From NCBI GenBank assembly GCA_958450365.1, contig CAUEEP010000920.1:1079501-1143500 (forward strand): a stretch of 64,000 bases of DNA. Direction: 5' to 3'. The notes below the pieces were generated by a model. That model was not told the DNA's origin and made no database searches. It saw only the letters and a list, made by a program, of their open reading frames with translations. Shown here in pieces: positions 20,313-30,100 of the stretch. The position numbers and the translations under genes are program-made. Position 1 is the stretch's first letter, and each line of letters begins with the position of its first letter. This stretch comes from Mesorhabditis belari. Taxonomy: Eukaryota; Nematoda; Chromadorea; Rhabditida; Rhabditidae.

Positions 20313-22662
20313 ATGAGTCAGAAAGATGCTAAATGTAAGCTTTCCAATGGGATCTCGATGCCATACATTGGAATTGGAACTGGTGGATTGGTAGGTTAAA
20401 GTTTAAAGCTTAAAAGTTCATAAACTCAATTGTTTCTACTTTATTATTGTAAAATTAGAATATTCTAATGGTTTAGCCATGTGACGAAGAAACGACAAGA
20501 AAAATGCTCAGAGAAGCGCTTGAGGCCGGATATCGACACATTGATACTGCAGCTATGTGAGTTAGACTCTAATTTTTGAGCTGGATAATAGTTCACATTT
20601 TCTAAAGTACAAAACGCATAGAAATCTTTAGGTATTACACGGAGAATATCGTTGGTGAGGTCGTCGAAGACTTCATTAAAGCCGGGAAATTGAAAAGAGA
20701 GGAGATTTTCATTACAACGAAGGTACTATAGCTGTTTGCCGAAGTTGCAAAATATAAATCGAATCATTTCAAAGTTGGCATTGAGCTTAAGCTAGAGCTA
20801 AACATATCACTTTGTTCTAGTTGGCTCCAGTGAACCATCGAGTCGAGTTCGTGCGAGATGCTTTCATGAACTCTTTGAAACGGTTGAGGACCAATTATGT
20901 GGATATGTTTCTGATTCATGTACCAGTCACATACAAGGTTCAGATTTAGATAAGTTTTAGCTCGGTTCTTTTCCGTTATACATCCGCAAAATTTGAATTC
21001 TGACCGGCCGGCCGCTCGGCCAATATCCTATTGGAAACGGGGATTGAAAACATCGAGCCGGGAACCCAAATTTACTCCGATTGTTGGCGAAGATACAACA
21101 CTCAATAGATGGAGAAACAGCTTTACCCACGCTCAAGTCAACCACAAGTACAACTTCCTGAATCCGGATTACCCTACCATTCACACGCAGACGATCGAGC
21201 GTCTATGGGGAGGGAGAAAGAAGCAAGAGGCATGGCACTTCATTTCCGATTGAGCGATATGGATAGACTCAACAGTGAACCTCGATCGACTATTGTGCGA
21301 AAGAATTGGAGATGAATCACAACACCGCGCTTGACTTCAACAACTATGGGGTCTATCGGGATCTGCCAAATAGAGAAAGAAGCAAGAGGCATGGCACGTC
21401 ATTTCCTATCCAGGTACCTCGCTGAATTCATGGTCCGACAAAAGGAAAAGGACGATTTCGACGAATGGGTGTTGTAACAAATTGCTATGGCATGGATTCC
21501 TCGCTGATCTTATTTTGATTTTGATTAAATTCATCGATTTTTGATTATTAAATGATCAGGAGTTATTTTTGTGGATGTATAACGAAAAGGTACCTTTAGC
21601 TTTCTTTGGATAAACAACCTTTAGAACGAAGGCTCTCTTGATCTTTATATGTTTGACGTGCTTAAACTGCAACAAGACACTGGACACGATTTAGTCGAAA
21701 CTTGGAAAGAATTGGAAAAGGTATTTAAAGTTAGATTTAGAAATGAAATGCGAAGATATTTAGTTATACAAAGAAGGGCTCACTAAAGCAATTGGCTTAT
21801 CGAATTTCAATTCAAAGCAAGTGAAAAGAATTTGTGAGAATGCGGAAGTGAAACCGATGAACAATCAGGTAAAATAGCTTTGGTATTTCTAAAATATTAG
21901 TATTTTTTAGATATGTCAATGTTTAGATAGAGCAATGCCAATGTTCAGAGTCAATTTTTAGATAGAGCTTCATGTCCATTTCCAACAAAACGAGCTCCGA
22001 TCTGTCTGCAAAGAATACGGGATTGTGGTTACCGCATTTGGACCGATCGGTTGTCCAGGTTTGTTCTTGTTATCTGGATTCTAACGTAACTTCTAACGTA
22101 ACTAGTCTTAGTTACCGTAGTCTTAGCTTACTTTTTAGTAAAAGTTTTCAGGCAAGAAAGCAGATCCAAAGTTTAATTGGCCGTCGGACGGACCGCTTGA
22201 TGATCCAGTGGTTGTTAAATTAGCTGAGAAGCACAAGAAGACTCCAGCACAAGTGAGTTCATATTTATCAAGTGTAGAACTCTATTTTGTTAGCGTTTAG
22301 TCAATTTGTGAAATAGGATTGAGATCTATGGATTGTAATCTATGGATTGAGCTTTCATCCTTTCAGATACTCCTTCGTCACCTCTTCCAACACGAAATCG
22401 TCGCTGTGCCCAAGAGCACTAATCCCAGAAGGATAAAAGAAAACATTTCAGTAAGAAAATCAATCAAAATCTCTTAACAATGGTAAATTTAGATATTTGA
22501 TTTCGAATTTTCAACAGAAGAGGTGAAGGAATTGGATCAAATCCCGGCTCGACCAAGACTATATAAAATTTCCGGAATGTCAGTGTTTCTTAGTGATTCT
22601 AAAGTGATTTTTATTTCAGTGGCCATCCGGATTACCCATTTGATGACGTCACTGCTAAATAA
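20313..22662 (+). CDS. Aldo-keto reductase 2 (AKR), 325 aa
   Basis: Paralogue of reductase 1 with the same 11 exons and intron phases: 20313-20390, 20477-20556, 20632-20722, 20821-20937, 21625-21720, 21764-21868, 21962-22058, 22152-22252, 22367-22450, 22493-22578, 22620-22662. Predicted NAD(P)H carbonyl reductase; tetrad Asp49 (YRHIDTAAM), Tyr54, Lys83 (FITTK) and His116 (FLIHVPV). Divergence is concentrated in exon 5, the variable loop before the SNFN block, and at the C-terminus, which suggests altered substrate choice. Intron 4 is 687 bp instead of 148 because of a Merlin-type insertion (20964..21594). No in-frame lesion is seen, so the gene looks functional if that intron is spliced. Confidence 0.92.
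20964..21594 (+). mobile_element. Merlin (IS1016/ISXO2-type) transposon remnant in intron 4
   Basis: Termini GGTTCTTTTCCGTTATACATCC and, in reverse, GGTACCTTTTCGTTATACATCC form imperfect TIRs. The flanks TTTAGCTC and TTTAGCTT give an 8-bp duplication with one mismatch, as known for Merlin. The plus strand encodes GTQIYSDCWRRYNT, then in a shifted frame THAQVNHKYNFLNP and HTQTIERLWGG, which are the Asp and HTN-IE-W blocks of Merlin DDE transposases. Stops and frameshifts show it is dead. Confidence 0.8.
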
Positions 22663-22997
22663 GATTCATAAAATATTTAATAAACATTAAGTTGAAACTT
22701 TTGGTAACATCTACAGGGTGGCTACAAAGTACAAATGGCTACAGGGTGGCTACAAAGTATTGCGACAAATCAGAAGGCCATTGTAGAATTGAATTTCATA
22801 CTACTATTTCCATATTTCCAGCTCTCAAGGGTCTTTTGTCTATAGTAGATCCTGTAGAAAGTTAAATAAATTATTTATTTAGAGATAGAGTACAATTGTG
22901 ACAAAAGGCATTCACAAAGATTGATCAGTTACAGTTTTAGGAAAGAAACAAAGAAAAAAAGAAGCAGAAACATTAGGAAAGTGAGATTTTTTAATCT
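22663..22997. other. Convergent 3' region of reductase 2 and four-TM gene
   Basis: The polyA signal AATAAA of reductase 2 is at 22679..22684. ACAGGGTGGCTACAAAGTA occurs twice near 22714..22760, resembling the CAGGGTGGC ends of Tc1-type elements seen elsewhere in the window. Nothing else is recognised. Confidence 0.6.
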
Positions 22998-24607
22998 TTA
23001 AACTTCGAAGTAGAGGACGGCAAGGATTGAACCCATTTGGCCCAAATAAAAGAGAGCCATGATGTTGGCGTGAAAGAGGAAAGCAATTGGAGAGAGACGA
23101 TAGCTGATCGTCGGAATCCAATCCAAGTTCTGCAGATAGATCGCCATCTAAAAATCGATGCTGGATACTTTTACGATTTCCCATTGAAGAGAACTTACAC
23201 AGCCGATGAGGTAGACTTGAATGAGCAACTGCTTTCTTGTGAATAATCCAAGAACTCCGATAGCAATAGCGATGAGAAGGAAGACATTGGTGAACACTAT
23301 TGGGGCTTCCTGTAAAGGAAAATCGATAAACCTATCGATCGGTTTATCGAAAAAGTCTGTACAAAAAGTTAGTGCATCGATAATCCAAGAAAAAAAGTGA
23401 ACTACGGCAACAGGGATAGGTAAATTTTGAAGGCTTCTTTATTCTACTCCTTTAGTCCTTTATTCCTTTATTCCTTTTACTATTTCTTTTTACAAAAAAC
23501 TTACACGATGAAGATTTAAGAATCTCGTTGCCAAAACCGCATCTCTTGCCGTGGTTCCAAACACATTCGACCCCGAAAGTCTCGTTGTCAGTTTAGCCCA
23601 TCCGCCCAATCCTTTTGAACCATCAAAAAGCACTAGAATAACACTAAATACAAAGTTTTGGGTTTTAGTTTTCATATCAAACCGAACTGATCCCCAAATC
23701 ACTTTCGTTGCAGCCACTAACGCGGCGATGATCGCAAAAGCGAGGAATACGTGGAAAAGAATCTGCAATCGAGTCAACTATTACAGACAAGCAAACAGAC
23801 AGACAGACAGACAAGCAGACAGACAGACAGACAGACAAATAGACAAACAGACAGACAGACAGACAAGCAGACAAACATGAATCATAGCAACTCACTTCTG
23901 AGGGTCTAGTCCAACGAGAACTCCATGAATTCGTATGAAATTTTTAGAGTTGATTTTTGAGTATGTCTCATGTATCTAAACCAATTTTCTAACTGATTGA
24001 CGCTTCTAGAATCTTTAAATAGACCTTACAAAGTCGAGATTCCGGCGAAAAACCCAATTTAAGGTTTTTGAGAAGTCGTTTTTTCTTAAAATCTTACAAC
24101 TCGAATTTCTATAAGGTGTTTGATCTTCTATTTGATCTGTTTAAGCTTTTTTTATCTTATATTCATTAAATAACTTCAAAAACGGCTCTCAAAAACCTTA
24201 AATTGGGTTTTTCGTCAGACTCTCGACTTTGTAAGGTTTATTTAAAGATTCTAGAAGCGTCAATCAGTTAGAAAATTGGTTTAGCTACAGGAGGCATTCT
24301 CAAGAATCACCTCCAAAATCTTCATACGGTTTCATTGAGTTCACGTTGAGCTAGACCCTCAGAAGTGAGTTGCTATGATTCATGTTTGTCTGCTTGTCTG
24401 TCTGTCTGTCTGTCTGAACTTTCTGAACAGGCTAATATTTCATTGGTATTGTTAAATTACATTTTAAACATTAAATTTGAAAGTTTTAAGTGAGATTACT
24501 GTAAAGATGACCTTCTTTTTGCCATCTGTTGGAAGCCGAGTGCTTGGAGCGCCGATTGACGAACGATTTTCATTCGGTTTCTCGTTTGGCATTTCAACAA
24601 TTGCCAT
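22998..24607 (-). CDS. Four-transmembrane protein, 213 aa, unknown function
   Basis: Exons 24607-24500, 23777-23505, 23309-23199 and 23147-22998, all phase 0. The start follows TTTTTTTTAG by six bases, a good trans-splice acceptor. A hydrophilic N-terminus (36 aa) precedes hydrophobic segments at about 42-62 (ILFHVFLAFAIIAALVAATK), 80-95 (VFSVILVLF), 128-150 (IVFTNVFLLIAIAIGVLG) and 178-210 (AFLFHANIMALFYLG to the end). The last exon is Gln/Asn-poor with no ER or sorting signal that I recognise. I do not know the family. A decayed copy of its last two exons lies at 26248..26634, so the gene has been duplicated locally. Intron 1 carries a GACA microsatellite and a foldback. Confidence 0.75.
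23789..23876. repeat. (GACA)n microsatellite
   Basis: About 20 units of GACA/GCAGACA just upstream (in gene sense) of exon 2 of the four-TM gene, inside intron 1. Part of it is included in the foldback arm that follows. Confidence 0.9.
23849..24416. repeat. Foldback inverted repeat in four-TM intron 1
   Basis: Left arm 23849..24090 and right arm 24180..24416 are inverted copies including the GACA repeat, ATGAATCATAGCAACTCAC, CTTCTGAGGGTCTAG and AAAACCCAATTTAAGG. The loop is about 90 bp. No coding capacity. Confidence 0.85.
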
Positions 24608-24841
24608 CTTCAACTAAAAAAAATCTGATAATCTAAAAATGAAAAAAATATTGATGTCAAATGATAGAACTCTTGAAATGTGAAGTGAAATGTTTTCATT
24701 TTTTGTGTTGGCTCCTTTCGATGAAACACAATGATTAAATTGGAAACATGTTCGAGAAAATTTTAGACAAACAATTCTTTTCATTTTAATGACAACATTA
24801 AAAATGAAAGAAAAAAGGAATCGCTGTGATCTGTTATACAA

Positions 24842-25046
24842 TAACAGATCTGTTATGCAATAACAGAACGAGGTCTTCGTAGGTGTCGTCTTCTTTCAGC
24901 ATGACCATTGGCTTGGCTTGGATGTTGAATGGAACGGGAAGGGCGGTGTGTTGGCGACCATCGAGAACGAGCGATGCATACTTCTTGGCGTTGAATGCGA
25001 GTCCAGACCAGGAGGCGACGGTGGTGACCGCATCTAGCATATACAA
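24842..25046 (-). pseudogene. Non-LTR reverse transcriptase fragment, copy 1
   Basis: The minus frame reads VASWSGLAFNAKKYASLVLDG, then LPVPFNIQAKPM, then LKEDDTYEDL. The W-x-GL-x-FN-x-KK-CA block followed by a DxYxxLG-like block is the thumb-side region of non-LTR reverse transcriptases. Here the LG is lost and the frame ends. It is the same as copy 2 with a few substitutions. Confidence 0.75.
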
Positions 25047-25335
25047 TAAATACAGGGTGGCTGAAAATTACGTGCGCCAAAGAAAACGCCATAATTTAAT
25101 TTTCTTTCAAAGAACATGTAAAAATATTTATTTATATAATAGTTGTAACAAAAGAATTTAATAATTACAAGAAATTTTCGAAGTGGCCTCCATCCGCTTT
25201 GATATAGGCTTCAATTCGCTTCTTTACAGAATCGACGGTGCGGCGGAGATAATTTGCATCTAAGTCGTTCCAGATTTTGATCAATTCTCGACGTAAATCA
25301 TTCAAATTGTTGATTTTCCTATTTTTCAATTGTTC
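25047..25335 (-). mobile_element. Tc1-like element fragment with transposase C-terminus
   Basis: Begins with TACAGGGTGGCTGAAAATTA, a Tc1-type end. The minus frame 25310..25165 reads LIKIWNDLDANYLRRTVDSV then IEAYIKADGGHFE and a stop, the standard end of an IS630/Tc1 transposase. It separates the two RT copies. Confidence 0.75.
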
Positions 25336-25341
25336 TTCCTT

Positions 25342-25546
25342 ATGGTTGTGATCTGTTATACAATAACAGAACGAGGTGTTCGTAGGTGTCGTCTTCTTTC
25401 AGCATGACCATTGGCTTGGCTTGGATGTTGAATGGAACGGGAAGGGCGGTGTGTTGGCGACCATCGAGAACGAGCGATGCACACTTCTTGGCGTTGAATG
25501 CGAGTCCAGACCAGGAGGCGACGGTGGTGACCACATCTAGCATATA
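25342..25546 (-). pseudogene. Non-LTR reverse transcriptase fragment, copy 2
   Basis: Near-identical to copy 1 (Cys restored in AKKCASLVLDG). Both share TCTGTTAT.CAATAACAGA at their 3' side and CATCTAGCATATACAATAAA at the 5' side. This implies duplication of a retroelement fragment or two insertions of a truncated element. Confidence 0.75.
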
Positions 25547-25572
25547 CAATAAATATATAAAATTTATTCTCA

Positions 25573-26202
25573 TCGGGCAGCAGGCCCGTAGCCAGGATTT
25601 TTGTGTTTTTGAGAAAATCGTTAGAGCTTTGTTCAGAAGAGTCCAGGCTTTAGACGTTCGTCCGGGTTTTAGACCTTCGTCCATGTTTTAGATCCTTAGC
25701 CGTTATCCAGGAAACTTCTAACCGCCACCAATCGTTTCTCCACATCAATTTACAAAGGAAAATTCAGCTAAAAATCCGATTTAAAGCTGGTGGAGCGAGC
25801 TCAAAGGGCTTAAAGTTGGGTTGTCATGACTTTTTTGACGCTTCTGTCCAACTTTAAGCCGCTTTAGTTAACTTTAATTTTTAGTTAACTTTAAGCTTTA
25901 AGCCACAAGCTTTAAATAGGATTTTTAACTCACGAGGTACTATATAAATTGACACGGGGAATCGATTGGTGGCGGTTAGAAGTTTCCTGGATAGCGGCTA
26001 AGGGTCTAAAACCCTAGATTTGCTCACAAAAATGCAATTTTTTTCCGAGTGAATTTCATTTTAGAAAAATTTCATTGCAGCTAAGATGTAGCCTGAAGAT
26101 TTTGCTAAATTTTCTTCTGTGGGTGAAAATTGATTGGACACTTCTGGACGAAGCTCTAGCGATTCTCCCAAAAACACCGAAATCCTATAGGCCTGTCGGG
26201 CA
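25573..26202. repeat. Foldback element, about 630 bp
   Basis: The outer ends CGGGCAGCAGGCCCGTAG and its inverted counterpart (CTATAGGCCTGTCGGGC) match. Inner blocks CCAGGAAACTTCTAACCG and ATTGGTGGCGGTTAGAAG are also inverted. The centre contains GCTTTAAGTTAACTTTAA-type short repeats. No protein. Confidence 0.75.
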
Positions 26203-26247
26203 ACACTTCAAGCAAATCAAAGCAAGAAAGGGCATTGAATTCAAATT

Positions 26248-26634
26248 TTAAACTTCAGCAAGTAGCACAGCAATTGCAGATCCCATTTGAGCCAATCCAA
26301 AGATCACCATGATATTTGCGTGAATGAGGAAAGCGGTTGGGGAGAGCCATAGGGATTGAGCCATAGGGGTTGAGCCATAGGGATTGAGCCATAGGGATTG
26401 AGCCATAGGGGATTGAACCATAGGGATTGAGTTATAGGGATTGAGCCATAGGAATCCAGTCCAAGTTCTGGAGATCACCATCTAAATTAGGAAGCGGTAA
26501 CAGAGGTTTAAATGACTCAAAGTTTAGCAAAGTTTGCACAGTCAATGAAGTAGACTCGAATGATCATCTGCTTTTGCTCCAAAACTTCAATGCTAGTTGA
26601 GATAAAAAAGATTGGTGTAGACGATCATTGCTTC
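26248..26634 (-). pseudogene. Decayed copy of the last two exons of the four-TM gene
   Basis: 26634..26520 corresponds to exon 3 (EA-IVYTNLF ... KQMIIRVYFIDC) with an internal frameshift and stops. 26490..26248 corresponds to exon 4, ending SPTAFLIHANIMVIFGLAQM and a stop. A 14-bp tandem repeat (GGGATTGAGCCATA-type) has expanded inside the exon 4 copy between NLDWI and LSP. Exons 1-2 are absent. The lesions make a functional product unlikely. Confidence 0.8.
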
Positions 26635-27183
26635 CTAAAAGGGTCAACAAATTCTTTGAGTATCTTTGAGTAACAATGGAAATTATTTGGAATGAATTTA
26701 TGGTTTTGTTGAATTGTTTATGTTGAATAAATTTTAGTTCAATGTCCGGAAATTTTCAATTCACCAACCCAATATTTTTGAAAAACATCAATTGATTTAT
26801 CATCACCATTTCAGCATCCATTTTAGCTGGACTAATATATGATTCTATTGATGTACTTGTGTCTTTAAAGATTTGAGGAACAAGAGTGAAGAAAAGAAGA
26901 AGAAGTCAAGAAGAAGAGTTGAACAAAGAAGAGTGAAGTGAAGAAAAAGGGATGAGTTGAGCGCGAGACTTCCGGTACTCCTTTTCCCTTTCTCTCCAAG
27001 TACTAAAAACCCCAAAAGACAACCCCAGCAAGTCTAATTTGGTCCCCAGTCACTAGAGAATAGGAAAATCTTTTAAGAGAAGAGCTTTAAAATCAAACTC
27101 TTAACAGAAACCAAGTATTCCCTAGCTTTAGTACTACTCTTATTCCATAATTTCAATATCAAAGTTCTAAGATCACCTTCAAA
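26635..27183. other. Upstream of membrane-protein gene; mariner-end remnant
   Basis: 26672..26777 matches the 3' end of the mariner family (GGAAATTATTTGGAATGAAT ... TTTTCAATTCACCAACCCAATA). The remainder includes a purine-rich GAAGAAGAA stretch and polypyrimidine-rich sequence leading to the ATG at 27184. No TATA box is clear. Confidence 0.6.
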
Positions 27184-30100
27184 ATGCTATTAGCTGCGAA
27201 TACTAGAAGTTAGTTTTATGCTGGATAAACTTTGGCTTTTGAATTTGAATCTTGAATTCATATGACTTTTCAGATTCCATCAAAACGGATGAGTTTCTGA
27301 TGCCGAAGGAGTTGCCAAAGGGAAATGTCCTTGCTTTGTTGAACACTTTGTACACTTCGGGCTTTGCTAGTGTTAGTCCGAATCAACCGATGCTTACTGG
27401 TTAGTAGAATCTGGAAAGAATCTTTTTCCAACATTTCAATAAAACAGATTTTCAATGGGTATTGGGTTTTACCTTGAGTTTTGGAGTTGATCTTGGCTTC
27501 TAGCCTGTCTCAGGACTTGCCTTAGATCGCAAAAAATACTTTTCAATCAACTCTGGCAAAGTTTCTTTGAAGTGCTTACAATTAGAGAAAAGTTAAGTAT
27601 TCGAAAGTATTCGAAGTTCGAAATTGGAGTATTCGAAATTGAAGTATTCTAAATTGGAGTAAAATTGGAGTATTCGAAATTAGAGTAAAATTAGAGTATT
27701 CTAAATTAGAGCCAAAACTTCTTAAAGCTCTCTTGGAGCCTTGTTTTTATTCGCGCCTTTCTCCACACCTAATTTCCATTAGCCAACACTCTCAACACAG
27801 GGATCTTTGAGCACTTCTCATTTCCCTCAAGAACCATGTATAGTTATTCAAGTCTAACTTCAACTTTGGAGTACTATTCAAGTAAATTTAAAGCATTGGT
27901 CTTTATCTTTTGTTTAGGTCGAACAATGCACACTCTTTATGCCTTGTCATTCATCGTTTACGTATCGAATTGTCTCTGTGATTGGATTCACGTGTATTTT
28001 ACTTTGAAAGGTTTGAACCAATCAAAAAACCAATTGTTAACCAATTACAACAATTGCAACACTTTCTCAGGTTATGTAACCTCATTTCCCCTTCATACGA
28101 GTTTGGCTACGGCGATGGTGATCACAGTGGTGACGGGTAGTATGATTACGGGATTGCTTTTGGTAAGATTAAAAGATCTAAAGGTGTGTAGATGTTCTTG
28201 TTACGCGATCCTTTCTTGTCACTTTCAAATAGTCAACATTTCCGGTTAGAATTTCTTTATTTTATATCGATAATGTTCTTTTCTACGAGCTAGAAAAGAT
28301 TCTCCCAGCTAGAAGCCTTTTCTCCCAGCTAGAAACCTTTTCTCTCAGCACTTTCCATATTTCTAATCACTACCACAAGATTTATCGTGGTTGAATGTTG
28401 AATAAAGTATTGAATTCAAAAGATTAGATTGAAGAATAGCCACTAGAATAGCCACTAGATTGAATAAAGCTCTTTACAACGATACTGTTATTTTCTTTGA
28501 TGGTGTAGGCCGGGAATCGATCCCTGTGGTAGAATGCTCGCCTGCGTGGCAAGCGATTGGAACGCGCAGATGGTCATTGAACCACCATTGAACCAGCTGC
28601 ACGTTCCAATCGGATTGTAAACAACTTCTGTTAAGCCATAGCCCGGCCAGAGGTCAAGTTCAAGCTTTTGTGAGTTAGATTTGCAATCCAGGCCAAGCCA
28701 GAAGCAAAGTCTGACTGGCCAGTCTAAGCAAAGTCTTCTGGCGAGGTGATTATTTGTGAATAAAGCACTTAGCAAAGCCAAGCAACCAGGCCAGAAACAA
28801 AGCCTGAACCTGTCTTTGACCTGATCTGGCTCAACCCTGACAAGGACACTCAAGAACTAGCTCTAAAACAATCCAGAGCCTTACCTTCTTCCAGGTTCTT
28901 TGCATGGAGAACGCTTTCGCTCACCGCCTTGACATCACTCCATATCAGAGTGGATTCGCTGTGATTTTGGAAGCAATTTGGGAGTGGCTTCAAGTAAATT
29001 TGATCGTTAAAATTGTCTAGAAAATCCTAGGCTTTCAACAATTTCCGAGTTGTCTTCCTTGTGATGATTTTTCACGATCTACCAATGACAATTTTGAATT
29101 ATTTCTATATCACTTCTTGCAGATGTGCTGGGCCAGGGGTAAGTGGTTCTAGGCGTAAACACAAGGCTTCTGGCCTACTTCTAGTCAAATTTTGTGCGCC
29201 AGACGGCGTGCATTTGCAAGTACAAAGTGCTTGATTGGTTTAGATAACTCCTTGGTCTCTCTTAGCTTCTTCATTGTCCACTTGTACAAGTTTATTCTGG
29301 AGATTGGTCATGTTGTATTTTAGGTAAGCTTTCAAACCTTATCCATGTAAAAAACTGGAGTCTAAAGCTTTCAAGTTATCTTTTTTTCTTTCAGCTATCG
29401 TCGAATGATGTGTTCTTCAAAGAAAAAAGCTGAAGTACATGGAGTTGAGCGATATCCAACAACAAGAACTCATCTCACAACATTAACCACTACAACGTGA
29501 GTCTTTTTTCCAGAAAATACAGGGTGCTATAGATATTTAAGTCTATTGATGGTTTAAAGGGTGCGCCAAAAGTTCCCGCACTTGCATTTTCTGCATTTTT
29601 GGTAGTTTTAGATAAAAGATACGGTTTTAAAAGTAAGAAATTCGAATTCCTCGCGAAAAATTGATTTAGAAAACGTTTCTGGTTAATTTATAAGTCCAAC
29701 ACTATTTAAGACAAGTGATTGAGAAGAGGATCCGCTCAGGGGCGCTTTGGTCGCACAGTTACAGGGCATAGTTATAGGGAACAGTTATAGGGAACAGTTA
29801 TAGGGCACAGTTATAGGGCACAGTTATAGGGCACAGTTATAGGGAACAGTTATGGGGAACAGTTACAGGGCACAGTTATAGTTATTTTCTTCGATGGAAA
29901 TTTGTATGGGAAAACCTAGTTCTAACCTGACTTCCGACTCGGTCGTTGACCAAAACTTTATGCACCCAATATAAACCCCAATACTTCAGGCCTGTAACTT
30001 TTATGGATCAAAAGATTTTCAAGAGCCAAGATGTTTTTCGAAAACTAAACATAAAATGTGACATTTTTTATATTGGGTGCATAAAGTTTTGGTCAACGAC

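Larger units (their letters stand above)
24608..26247. other. Intergenic block of retroelement and Tc fragments
   Basis: Contains the two reverse-transcriptase fragments, the Tc-type fragment and the foldback listed separately. The flanking sequence has no gene. Confidence 0.7.

Noticed and set aside
21109..21315. Second frame over the Merlin relic
   Set aside because: Shifted frame of dead transposase, not a separate gene.
24834..25161. Plus-strand frames over the RT fragments
   Set aside because: Antisense shadows of the reverse transcriptase reading.
28488..28853. 121-codon minus frame and working tRNA-Gly
   Set aside because: The frame is in a SINE-like repeat; the tRNA halves are scrambled, without acceptor pairing.
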